Positions 1 through 6,194 of a stretch of DNA of 16,237 nucleotides are shown piece by piece. The translations under genes and the position numbers were made by a program. Below the pieces are notes generated by a model. That model was not told where the DNA came from. It worked only from the letters and a program-made list of their open reading frames with translations, and ran no database searches. This DNA is from Microcaldota archaeon. GTDB taxonomy: Archaea > Micrarchaeota > Micrarchaeia > Burarchaeales > Fermentimicrarchaeaceae. The stretch spans positions 1 to 16,237 of the forward strand of contig JAPLWT010000061.1 of the NCBI GenBank assembly GCA_026396455.1, written 5' to 3'. The stretch's first letter is position 1, and each line of letters begins with the position of its first letter.

Positions 1-3
1 AAC

Positions 4-18
4 CGAAAGCATAAAAAG
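4..18 (+). promoter_or_regulatory. Probable ftsZ operon promoter (BRE + TATA)
   Basis: The stretch CGAAAGCATAAAAAG looks like an archaeal BRE (CGAAA) next to a TATA element. Counting about 26 bases from the TATA centre puts the transcription start near 40, leaving a leader of about 19 bases with a GAGGGG ribosome binding site at 48-53. The same purine-rich GAAAGC lead-in occurs before the TATA boxes of the L1 gene and upstream of the tRNA. Position and composition only; the upstream neighbour is outside the window. Confidence 0.45.
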
Positions 19-58
19 CTTGATAGATTAAAACTGTGTATCGCAAAGAGGGGATACT

Positions 59-1120
59 TTGATTGAGCAAGCATTTGTCTCTAAGGATGATGAGGAGCTT
101 TTGAAGTTCATCGAGAGTTCTGCTCCCAAGATATATATTGTCGGCACAGGAGGGGGCGGCTGTAACACACTGAACAGAATATTTGAAGTAGGTGTCGAGG
201 GAGCTTCAGTCATAGCCATGAATACCGATGCTCATCATCTGGTAAGAACAAGGGCGGACAAGAAGCTTCTCTTGGGTAGGAACACCACAAAGGGGCTTGG
301 GGCAGGCAGCAACCCCGCAGTTGGGGAAGAGGCTGCAAAGGAGAGCAAAGGTGAGATAGAGAAAATCATTTCCAATTCTCAGATGGTGTTTGTTACCTGC
401 GGCCTTGGGGGAGGAACAGGGACCGGAAGCGCCCACATCATTGCTGAGCAGGCGAAGAACGATGGCGCACTTACAGTAGCCGTGGTCACACTTCCATTCC
501 TCTCAGAGGGGAAGGTGAGGAGAGCAAATGCCATAGAGGGATTGAACAAGCTCAAGAGGCAAGCTGATACGGTCATAGTCATACCGAACGACAAGCTGCT
601 CGCCATAGTTCCAGACCTGCCGCTCAATACTGCCTTCAAGGTTGCGGACGAGGTTCTTGCGAGCTCTGTCAAGGGAATAACCGAGCTGGTGACGAAGGTC
701 GGTCTTGTGAACCTGGATTTCGCAGACCTCAGAACCATATTGAAGGATGCCGGATGCGCTGTGATTGGATTCGGTGAATCCAACGCCAACGTCAAACCTG
801 ATGAGATGGCCATCACGGCGGTTGAGAACGCTTTGAACAGCCCTCTGCTTGACAGCGACATATCCGAGGCGGACAAGGCACTGGTCAATGTCACAGGAGG
901 AGGGGACATGACTCTGAGGGAGGCTGAGCTCGTCATTGAGGAGATTTCCAAGAGGATACATCCGAACTCCCACATCATATGGGGTGCCAGGATAGAGCCA
1001 GACCTAGGCAAATCAGTCATGAAGGTGCTTGTGGTAATTGCGGGCGCAAAGCTCCCCAACTATGAGAAAGTCGAGTTCAAACAGGAGCCTCCGGAGATAG
1101 ATCTGGACTCGATAATATGA
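59..1120 (+). CDS. ftsZ: Cell division protein FtsZ
   Basis: This is the tubulin-like GTPase that polymerises into the cytokinetic ring at midcell. The nucleotide-binding half shows GTGGGGCN at residues 29-36 and the tubulin signature GGGTGTG at 117-123. The T7 synergy loop, which supplies the catalytic aspartates to the next subunit, is visible as NLDFAD at 218-223. The 353 residues cover the conserved core, and the C-terminal tail after about residue 335 is short, ending in the acidic IDLDSII. The start is TTG at 59, four to five bases after GAGGGG. The first roughly 22 residues are an acidic extension before the Rossmann-like fold. The stop lies 9 bases before secE, so it heads the secE-spt5-rpl11 operon, an arrangement common in euryarchaea. 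Many archaea have two FtsZ paralogues; which one this is cannot be told here. Confidence 0.97.
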   Translation: MIEQAFVSKDDEELLKFIESSAPKIYIVGTGGGGCNTLNRIFEVGVEGASVIAMNTDAHHLVRTRADKKLLLGRNTTKGLGAGSNPAVGEEAAKESKGEIEKIISNSQMVFVTCGLGGGTGTGSAHIIAEQAKNDGALTVAVVTLPFLSEGKVRRANAIEGLNKLKRQADTVIVIPNDKLLAIVPDLPLNTAFKVADEVLASSVKGITELVTKVGLVNLDFADLRTILKDAGCAVIGFGESNANVKPDEMAITAVENALNSPLLDSDISEADKALVNVTGGGDMTLREAELVIEEISKRIHPNSHIIWGARIEPDLGKSVMKVLVVIAGAKLPNYEKVEFKQEPPEIDLDSII

Positions 1121-1129
1121 GGTGCTTCC

Positions 1130-1315
1130 ATGGGCGTATTACCCAATATCAACGACTTCATTCAGAAATCTCTCAGGGTGCTGAGAGTCTCATACAGGCC
1201 TACCCAGGATGAGTTCTACGAAACCATAAAAGTCACGGGTCTGGGGATGGTGCTGATAGGCCTTGTGGGTTTCATAATAAACTTCATATTCAGCATTTTG
1301 TCGAACGAAGGGTGA
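1130..1315 (+). CDS. secE: Protein translocase subunit SecE (Sec61 gamma)
   Basis: This is the small clamp subunit of the SecYE/Sec61 translocon, which holds the two halves of the channel together in the cytoplasmic membrane. The 61 residues match the family layout: an amphipathic N-terminal helix (about 8-22), the hinge motif RPTQDEFYETIKVTG (23-37), and one C-terminal membrane helix (about 38-57). The length is normal for archaeal SecE. The ATG at 1130 follows the ftsZ stop by 9 bases, with GAGGTG overlapping that stop as ribosome binding site. It is co-transcribed with spt5/nusG, whose start lies 4 bases after the secE stop. This secE-nusG pairing is conserved across bacteria and archaea and supports the assignment despite the short length. 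Confidence 0.95.
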   Translation: MGVLPNINDFIQKSLRVLRVSYRPTQDEFYETIKVTGLGMVLIGLVGFIINFIFSILSNEG

Positions 1316-1319
1316 AATT

Positions 1320-1760
1320 TTGATATTCGTATATAGAGTAACTGCAGGGCAGGAGAAGGTGGTAGTTGACGTCCTAAGGCATAAAGTTGCCAAGGACAAA
1401 CTGCCGATATACTCCATAGCGCTCCTTGTGGACATGCGCGGTTACCTCATTCTGGAGGCAGAGGACGAGGTTGTTGCACGCCAGGCAGCCATGAAGATAC
1501 CCCACATAAAGGGTGTCCTCGACAGGAGCATGGATATAAGCGAGATAGCTCCGCTCATTGAGATGAGGACTGCAAAGCTCCAGATAGCGAAGGGGGACGT
1601 GGTTGAGCTCATCAGCGGTCCATTCAAGGGAGAGAAGGCAAAGATAATCAAGATAGACGAATCGAAGGACGAGGTGACTGTCGAGCTGCTTGAAGTTGCA
1701 GTTCCGATTCCAGTCACGATAAAGATCAATATCGTGAAAATATACAGGAAAGCCGAGTGA
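1320..1760 (+). CDS. spt5: Transcription elongation factor Spt5 (NusG)
   Basis: This is the universal elongation factor that binds the RNA polymerase clamp and closes the DNA channel; in archaea it works with Spt4. The 146 residues split into an NGN domain (about 1-83) and a KOW domain (about 90-145), with the KOW core visible as KGDVVELISGPFKGEKAKI. The length is normal for archaeal Spt5. The start is TTG at 1320; GAAGGGTGA just before it overlaps the secE stop and acts as ribosome binding site. The stop overlaps the ribosome binding site of rpl11, so the two are translationally linked. Product names in use are Spt5 and NusG; the family assignment is secure. Confidence 0.96.
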   Translation: MIFVYRVTAGQEKVVVDVLRHKVAKDKLPIYSIALLVDMRGYLILEAEDEVVARQAAMKIPHIKGVLDRSMDISEIAPLIEMRTAKLQIAKGDVVELISGPFKGEKAKIIKIDESKDEVTVELLEVAVPIPVTIKINIVKIYRKAE

Positions 1761-1764
1761 GGTG
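1759..1764 (+). promoter_or_regulatory. Ribosome binding site fixing the rpl11 start
   Basis: GAGGTG begins inside the spt5 TGA stop and sits 6 bases before the TTG at 1771. A GTG at 1762 would extend the protein by three residues but lies inside this site, so the TTG is the better start. Confidence 0.7.
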
Positions 1765-1770
1765 TTAAGA

Positions 1771-2244
1771 TTGAAAATCACTGTTCAAGCACTTGTTGAG
1801 GGCGGAAAGGCCACCCCAGGCGCGCCTCTGGGTCCAGCTCTGGGGCCTCTTGGCGTGAACATAGGGCAGATAATCGCCACCATAAACGAGAAGACCAAGA
1901 ACTTTGAGGGGCTGAAGATACCGGTGAAAGTGATTGTGGACAAGGCGAGCAAGACATTTGAGGTGGAGGTAGGGACTCCTCCTACAAGCGCTATGATAAA
2001 GAAAGAGCTGGGCATAGAGACAGGTGCGAAGGCCAAGGGGGAAGTTGTCGGAAACCTCACCATGGAGCAGGTCGTCAAGGTTGCGAAGATGAAGGGCGGG
2101 GTAAGCCTTGCCAAGGGAATGAAGGCCACAGCCCGCGAGGTGCTTGGAACCTGCGTCAGCATGGGAGTGACATGCGAGGGAAAGAGCGCAAAGGAAGTGA
2201 TGGAAGAAGTGAAGGAAGGGAAATACGACAAGCTGCTCTCTTGA
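1771..2244 (+). CDS. rpl11: Large ribosomal subunit protein L11 (uL11)
   Basis: L11 binds the GTPase-associated centre of 23S rRNA at the base of the L10-L12 stalk. From the TTG start the protein is 157 residues, normal for archaea, and opens with the family signature EGGKATPGAPLGPALGPLG. The N-terminal domain (about 1-67) contains VNIGQIIATINEKTK. The C-terminal RNA-binding domain (about 68-157) shows PPTSAMIKKELG and a late ARE/GTC region typical of the RNA contact face. It is the last gene of the ftsZ-secE-spt5-rpl11 unit. The stop is followed by a T-rich stretch. In most archaea rpl1 would come next, but here it is about 3.3 kb away behind a separate promoter. Confidence 0.97.
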   Translation: MKITVQALVEGGKATPGAPLGPALGPLGVNIGQIIATINEKTKNFEGLKIPVKVIVDKASKTFEVEVGTPPTSAMIKKELGIETGAKAKGEVVGNLTMEQVVKVAKMKGGVSLAKGMKATAREVLGTCVSMGVTCEGKSAKEVMEEVKEGKYDKLLS

Positions 2245-2258
2245 ATTATTTTTCTATT
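2245..2258 (+). terminator. T-rich terminator after rpl11
   Basis: ATTATTTTTCTATT directly follows the L11 stop. Archaeal polymerase stops at such T-tracts without a hairpin, and a new TATA box follows at 2278. Supported by position and composition only. Confidence 0.5.
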
Positions 2259-2272
2259 AGCGCATTCTCACG

Positions 2273-2287
2273 GCAATCTTAATATAT
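2273..2287 (+). promoter_or_regulatory. Promoter of the YdeI-like gene
   Basis: GCAATCTTAATATAT combines a BRE-like GCAA with a TATA element. The predicted transcription start, about 26 bases on, falls at about 2309, almost on the ATG at 2311, so the transcript is probably leaderless or nearly so. The same ten bases GCAATCTTAA recur before the next gene at 2905-2914. Confidence 0.45.
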
Positions 2288-2310
2288 CTCAGAAACTAAC
2301 TAGTGGAGCT

Positions 2311-2880
2311 ATGAAGATCGGAAAAACATTTTACGCAGCCGATAGGAAGGCATGGCGCTCCTGGCTTGTCAAAAACCACCAAAAGGAAAATGAAGTCTGG
2401 CTTATCTATTACAAAAAAATATCAGGTAAACCTAGAATTCCTTACAATGATGCAGTTGAGGAAGCGTTGTCCTTCGGCTGGATAGACAGCACAGTAAAAA
2501 ATATTGATGATGAAAGATTCGCACAGAGATTCTCTCCAAGAAGGCCCAACAGCCAACTTTCACAGATGAATAGGGAGCGCATTAGAAGGTTAATCGCACA
2601 AAAGAGAATGACGCCTGCAGGGCTTGCAGCAATTGCGCACACGTTCAAAGCGGATTCAGACAATGAAGATTTTACCATCTCTGATGATATCCTTGGGGCA
2701 ATAAAGGAGAACACAGATGCATGGGCGCATTTCCAAAGATTTCCTGAAAGCTATAAACGGATACGTATCGCATATATCGAAAGCCAGAGACGCCATAGTC
2801 CGGAAGCATTTAAGAGGAGCCTTCAACACTTTATCAGAATGACCGCCAGAGGCAAAAGATTTGGGTTCGTAAGAGAATAA
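2311..2880 (+). CDS. YdeI/OmpD-associated family protein
   Basis: The 189 residues match the YdeI or OmpD-associated ('bacteriocin-protection') family. These are small cytoplasmic proteins common in bacteria whose biochemical role is not settled. Landmarks are W15-x-x-W18 near the N-terminus, EVWLIYYKK with SGKPRIPYNDAVEEALSFGWIDS (about residues 28-60), RFSPRRPNSQLS (about 73-84) and the RMTPAGLAAI helix (about 99-108). The C-terminal third, rich in basic residues and ending in RMTARGKRFG, resembles the second conserved block of the family. ATG at 2311 is preceded by GGAG, but the promoter position suggests a nearly leaderless message. It stands alone between terminators and interrupts the usual rpl11-rpl1 linkage. 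A bacterial origin by transfer is an inference from family distribution. Confidence 0.8.
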   Translation: MKIGKTFYAADRKAWRSWLVKNHQKENEVWLIYYKKISGKPRIPYNDAVEEALSFGWIDSTVKNIDDERFAQRFSPRRPNSQLSQMNRERIRRLIAQKRMTPAGLAAIAHTFKADSDNEDFTISDDILGAIKENTDAWAHFQRFPESYKRIRIAYIESQRRHSPEAFKRSLQHFIRMTARGKRFGFVRE

Positions 2881-2904
2881 AGGAAGGATAGTATCTTCAA
2901 CCAA

Positions 2905-2919
2905 AGCAATCTTAAAATA
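2905..2919 (+). promoter_or_regulatory. Promoter of the beta-propeller gene
   Basis: GCAATCTTAAAATA repeats the motif of the previous promoter (GCAATCTTAA identical). The predicted transcription start is about 2941, with GGTGA at 2942-2946 just before the ATG at 2951, so the leader is very short. Confidence 0.45.
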
Positions 2920-2950
2920 CCCCCATTACCAACTACTACTTGGTGAATGA

Positions 2951-4498
2951 ATGAGGAAGCTTCTCTTGCTTCTCATGTTTGTTTCATTGGCAGCAGCCCA
3001 GAGCAGTGAAAGGAATGCCAAATGGCTATTCAGAACTGGCGATTACATAGTGGGATCTCCCGTAATCCACGATGATGTGGTATTCATAGGCTCTGCAAGC
3101 GGCAACCTGTACGCAATAAACTCAACAACCGGAACCCAGATATGGAAGTACGGGAAAGTGGGCAGGATAGAATCCTCAGCTTCGTTTTCAAACAGTATGG
3201 TATTCTTTGGTTCAAATGACGGCACCCTCTATGCACTCTGGATGAACGGCACCCTTGCATGGAGCTACAAGACGCATGACAGAATACTTTCCTCGCCGGC
3301 ATTTGCGTATGACGTCGTATACATTGGCTCAACTGACGGAAACTTCTACGCATTAAATGCCGCCAACGGAAATGTTATGTGGAACTACTCCGGCTTCTCT
3401 GCCTTCTCGTCCTCGCCCATCGCCTCAAACTGGATAATCTATGCGGGGTCTGATGAAGACACGCTTTATGCTTTCCATGCCTTCAACGGAACTGCGCTCT
3501 GGAGCCAGGACTTCCCAGGCAAAATCCAGTCGAGCTTCTCCCTCTCACCAGAGAATGTGCTCTACTTCCCCTGCAAGGATGGCAATATATACGCGGTATA
3601 CGCAGGTGATGGGAGCAAGCTATGGAACATAGCTACAGGCACAGAAGCGCAATCCTCGGTTCACTACAGCGATGAGACAGGGATAGTCTACTTTGGCACA
3701 ACTGACAGCAATGTGTACGCTGCAGACAAAGAAGGACAGATAGCCTGGAAATACCCAACCGGCAACTGGGTCATATCGACCCCAACTACCAAGGCTGGCA
3801 TGCTCTATGTTGGCTCCTATGACGGCAATTTATACGCCATATCGACCATATACACCGCATTCTCAGCTTCTGATCTTAATGCCACTGGTTCGTCGGTCGT
3901 CATCGGAGGGCAGTCCTCTGCTGATGGCGGACTGAAATCCGTGGAAGTGAGGGTGAATAACAGCCCCTGGGTCAAGGCTCAGGGAACCGGCAACTGGAGC
4001 TACTCCTGGGACACCTCCTCGCTGGAGGATGGACAGTATTTCTTTGAGGCTAGGAGCATTGATGCCAATGGCAACTACGAATTGCCGCCCTATGCAGGCG
4101 CGCTTCTCAACTTCACAAAGAAGATTGCCCTGAAGGAGCTTGTGGTGTCATTCCCTGATGTCATAATTGTCGGGCTGGGAGTGAGGTTCGAGGTGAAAGA
4201 CTCAGATGGCAATCCTGTGCCGAACCCCCAGATTACCATACTTGGAAAAACCTACACCGGGGATGAGAAGGGAATTGTGGAGAAGGATGAGCAGGGCAAC
4301 CCAATAAAATTCGACAGGGACGGCGAGTTCAACTTTACTGTATACCGGGAAGGTTACGCACCGAACGAGCTTAGGATAAAAGTGCTGAAGATGGTTGACA
4401 TTGTGCCCTACATGGCGGCAAGCCTCGTAATACCGCTCCTTGTATTGGCACCCGTGGCTTACTTCGTCCTGAAAAAATTGAGGGGCAGGAAGCAATAG
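2951..4498 (+). CDS. Membrane-anchored PQQ-type beta-propeller surface protein
   Basis: The 515-residue protein has a signal peptide, a beta-propeller, Ig-like domains and a C-terminal anchor, so it should sit on the outer face of the membrane. The signal is MRK followed by leucines, with likely cleavage after AAA (about residue 16). Residues 24-300 hold about seven repeats of roughly 38 residues with the pattern SSP..., V-Y/F-GS-DG-LYA, G-W-Y, typical of PQQ/BamB-like blades. Residues about 301-390 (including VEVRVNNSPW and YSWDTSSLEDGQY) look like an Ig-type module. Residues about 395-480 (DSDGNPVPNPQITI, EGYAPNELRIKV) look like a carboxypeptidase-regulatory or transthyretin-like module. 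A membrane helix spans about 484-508, followed by KKLRGRKQ. No enzyme active site is evident, and such propellers do not always bind PQQ. A role in binding or surface scaffolding is inferred. GGTGA at 2942 supports the start. Confidence 0.8.
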   Translation: MRKLLLLLMFVSLAAAQSSERNAKWLFRTGDYIVGSPVIHDDVVFIGSASGNLYAINSTTGTQIWKYGKVGRIESSASFSNSMVFFGSNDGTLYALWMNGTLAWSYKTHDRILSSPAFAYDVVYIGSTDGNFYALNAANGNVMWNYSGFSAFSSSPIASNWIIYAGSDEDTLYAFHAFNGTALWSQDFPGKIQSSFSLSPENVLYFPCKDGNIYAVYAGDGSKLWNIATGTEAQSSVHYSDETGIVYFGTTDSNVYAADKEGQIAWKYPTGNWVISTPTTKAGMLYVGSYDGNLYAISTIYTAFSASDLNATGSSVVIGGQSSADGGLKSVEVRVNNSPWVKAQGTGNWSYSWDTSSLEDGQYFFEARSIDANGNYELPPYAGALLNFTKKIALKELVVSFPDVIIVGLGVRFEVKDSDGNPVPNPQITILGKTYTGDEKGIVEKDEQGNPIKFDRDGEFNFTVYREGYAPNELRIKVLKMVDIVPYMAASLVIPLLVLAPVAYFVLKKLRGRKQ

Positions 4499-4528
4499 GT
4501 TTTATTCCAAGCCTCAAGAAAAGTTGAG
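4499..4528. terminator. Convergent terminator region
   Basis: A T-rich GTTTTATTCC follows the propeller gene stop, and a small hairpin CTCAA-GAAAAG-TTGAG lies at 4513-4528. Read on the minus strand, the hairpin loop is CTTTTC and serves the end of the DUF2061 gene. Weak but well placed between two converging genes. Confidence 0.4.
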
Positions 4529-4534
4529 ATATGC

Positions 4535-4771
4535 TCATTTTCGGTCCTTGCCCCACCTAATTTTATTCCAGACCCTTTCATGGGCGTAGTACCCTATGGT
4601 TGTGTAAACATTGCTTACGACCATGAACCAGAATGCAATTTCAACCCTTCCAGTGAACAGGTATATGATACTGAAGTCCAGTATGATAATCAGAATCCTG
4701 TAGGTCAATGCCTTGGCCAAAGACCTCTTCCACCCTTCCTTGAAATAATGCCTTTCTGCCTTCTTTTCCAT
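4535..4771 (-). CDS. DUF2061 family small membrane protein
   Basis: This is a 78-residue membrane protein of the DUF2061 family, function unknown, found in bacteria and archaea. The pattern is clear: WKRSLAKALTYRIL at the start, a first membrane helix through IIILDFSIIYLFTG, a second through AFWFMVVSNVYTTIGYYAH, then the conserved HERVWNKIRW end. An ATG at 4786 would add five residues. The palindromic TATA box at 4793-4802 predicts a transcription start near 4772, downstream of that ATG, so the second methionine at 4771 fits a leaderless message. No ribosome binding site precedes it, which agrees. It points leftward, converging on the propeller gene and diverging from the unrecognised gene at 4834. 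Confidence 0.8.
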   Translation of the reverse strand: MEKKAERHYFKEGWKRSLAKALTYRILIIILDFSIIYLFTGRVEIAFWFMVVSNVYTTIGYYAHERVWNKIRWGKDRK

Positions 4772-4792
4772 AAGAAGTTCTCTCATCCCAAC

Positions 4793-4802
4793 TATTTAAA
4801 TA
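4793..4802. promoter_or_regulatory. Palindromic TATA box serving two divergent genes
   Basis: TATTTAAATA is a perfect 10-base palindrome between two divergent genes. About 26 bases to the left is the leaderless ATG of the DUF2061 gene; about 26 bases to the right (near 4825) begins a short leader with GGTGAT before the ATG at 4834. One element may drive both directions. Confidence 0.5.
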
Positions 4803-4837
4803 CTTAGAATGAGCAATTTATGTGGTGATACTTATGG
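4795..4837 (+). repeat. Promoter-leader cassette, copy 1
   Basis: These 43 bases, from the TATA core to the first base after the ATG, match 15348-15390 at 37 positions without a gap. A block of 14 bases, AATGAGCAATTTAT, is identical (except that the base after it differs) and is followed in both by TGGTGA and CTTATGG. It spans the TATA box, the stretch up to the transcription start, the ribosome binding site and the start codon. Confidence 0.75.
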
Positions 4838-5451
4838 CAGCTTTGAAAACGACTGAAGGGAAGCCGCAGGAAAAGATCGCAGGCATACCGAGTGAGCTAA
4901 ATATAGAGGCGCGGAAAATCCTAGATAGGAGAATTAGAACGTCGCCCCGCCCTGAACTTCTACTAAACCCAAATGAAAAGAAAGCAGAGAAAGATATTAG
5001 TACTAAAAAAAACTTGGAGTGGGAGGGTGTTGAACTTAAACTGGAGGGAAAGGGAAAGGATAGTGTTTGGACGGGAAAACTCGCAGATAACTACTTGATG
5101 CAATCTCCGATTGATAAGTCAATGACTAGAGCGATAAATATATCTTTAGAGACCAATGGGACAATAGGGTTTACTTCAAAAATTATTGAGAAGAAAGATC
5201 GGATAGAAACCCTACTACAAGATGTCCGGTTACGTTTCAACCAGAGTGGAGAACTGGTTGACATTGAACTTGTTAATACGCCAGTAATCCCATGGTCCGC
5301 TCGTAGTGAGGATTTAGAAAAGACGATGAAGGAATTTCTCAAAAATCCGAAAGTAGGAAAATGGCTTGAGGAACAGAATAAATTACACGGAATTAAAAAA
5401 CATTTTCAGAGAAAAACAGTATTGACGATGGATATTAAGATTGAAAGGTAA
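4834..5451 (+). CDS. Unrecognised 205-residue protein
   Basis: I do not recognise this protein. The start is ATG 4834, six bases after GGTGAT; a GTG at 4822 would lie upstream of the predicted transcription start. Residues 1-60 are polar and basic with little predicted structure (EGKPQEKIAG, RRIRTSPRPELLLNP, a lysine-rich stretch). Residues about 62-155 look beta-rich with alternating hydrophobics (WEGVELKLEGKGKDSVWTG, INISLETNGTIGFTS, VRLRFNQSGELVDIELV). Residues about 160-195 are helical, and a last strand VLTMDIKIER ends the protein. There is no signal peptide or membrane segment. By eye the gene is richer in A and T than the ribosomal genes beside it. Promoter, leader and the N-terminal motif (KPQEKI) resemble those of the gene at 15387. 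It belongs to the block separating rpl11 from rpl1. Confidence 0.75.
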   Translation: MAALKTTEGKPQEKIAGIPSELNIEARKILDRRIRTSPRPELLLNPNEKKAEKDISTKKNLEWEGVELKLEGKGKDSVWTGKLADNYLMQSPIDKSMTRAINISLETNGTIGFTSKIIEKKDRIETLLQDVRLRFNQSGELVDIELVNTPVIPWSARSEDLEKTMKEFLKNPKVGKWLEEQNKLHGIKKHFQRKTVLTMDIKIER

Positions 5452-5487
5452 CGCAGTGAAATTAAGGAAAGAACTTTCACAATAACC

Positions 5488-5502
5488 AGAAAGCTTTATA
5501 TT
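5488..5502 (+). promoter_or_regulatory. Promoter of the rpl1-rpl10-rpl12 unit
   Basis: AGAAAGCTTTATATT is a strong BRE plus TATA match. The transcription start is predicted near 5524, giving a leader of about 40 bases that ends in GGAGGGG at 5554-5560. Archaeal L1 often represses its own operon by binding the mRNA near its start; I could not identify a convincing L1-binding fold here. Confidence 0.55.
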
Positions 5503-5564
5503 CCTTAGCTGGCATAATTATCCCGCTCATTTTCCCGTTTACTGCTTGAAGCAGGAGGGGTAAA

Positions 5565-6194
5565 GTGGATAGAGAAAAAATACTTGACGCATTGAAAAAG
5601 GCTCTAGAAGACAAGGGCAAGAGAAAGTTTACGCAGAGCGTTGAGCTTGCAATCAACTTCAGGGATATAGACTTCAACAAGCAGGAGAACAGGCTCAACC
5701 TAGAGATAGTCCTGCCAAGGGGCAAGGGCAGGGAACAGAAGATTGCCGTTTTTGCAGATGGGCAGCTTGCCATGGACGCAAAGAAGCTTGGTCTTAATGT
5801 CATAGGCAGCGATGAGCTGCCAAAGCTTGCCGCTGACAAAGCTAAATTGGGAAGCATGCTTGATTTCGAATTTCTGGCGCAGCCAAACCTCATGGCAGTG
5901 GTGGCAAAGCACCTGGGGCAGGTGCTCGGCACAAGGGGGAAACTGCCAAAGCCGCTTCTCGGAGCAAAGCTTGAAGAGGCAGTTGAGAGGGCCAAGAAAG
6001 TCGTCAAGATAAAGAGCAAGGGCAAGTACCTCCCGGTTGCGCACTGCCTTGTCGGGACCGAGAACATGGGCCTGGAAGAGCTCGCCGAGAACATAGAAGC
6101 TGTGCTTGATGCAGTTAAGGCAAAGGCAGGCGAGCAGAGGATAAAATCAGTTTATTTGAAGCTTCAAGCAGGAATTCGTCTCAGAACTAGCTGA
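5565..6194 (+). CDS. rpl1: Large ribosomal subunit protein L1 (uL1), altered C-terminus
   Basis: L1 forms the mobile stalk that helps release tRNA from the E site, and in archaea it also represses its own mRNA. The start is GTG at 5565, five bases after GGAGGGG. The family pattern is intact through most of the 209 residues: FTQSVELAINFRDID near 22-36, ENRLNLEIVLPRGKG near 41-55, GTRGKLPKP near 122-130, LVGTENMGLEELAENIEAVL near 162-181 and RIKSVYLK near 192-199. Family members then end in a conserved strand resembling TMGPAVKV, but here the frame reads LQAGIRLRTS and stops. That tail overlaps, in the +1 frame, the start of conserved L10 sequence. The end of L1 is therefore probably altered by a deletion or frameshift, in the organism or in the assembly. 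Confidence 0.93.
   Translation: MDREKILDALKKALEDKGKRKFTQSVELAINFRDIDFNKQENRLNLEIVLPRGKGREQKIAVFADGQLAMDAKKLGLNVIGSDELPKLAADKAKLGSMLDFEFLAQPNLMAVVAKHLGQVLGTRGKLPKPLLGAKLEEAVERAKKVVKIKSKGKYLPVAHCLVGTENMGLEELAENIEAVLDAVKAKAGEQRIKSVYLKLQAGIRLRTS
6156..6167. repeat. 12-base palindrome at the abnormal L1/L10 junction
   Basis: TTGAAGCTTCAA is a perfect palindrome (it contains AAGCTT) placed exactly where L1 similarity ends and L10 similarity begins. It could mark a deletion end point or an assembly or cloning join, or be chance. Confidence 0.5.

Noticed and set aside
379..1059. Minus-strand frame of 226 codons opposite ftsZ
   Set aside because: It is a shadow of ftsZ, rich in Ser and Thr, with no start signal.
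4822..4833. Upstream GTG start for the gene at 4834
   Set aside because: It precedes the predicted transcription start and overlaps the GGTGAT ribosome binding site.
5525..5564. L1 autoregulatory site in the rpl1 leader
   Set aside because: Only a weak CTGC/GCAG hairpin is visible; it does not resemble the L1 rRNA target closely enough to call.
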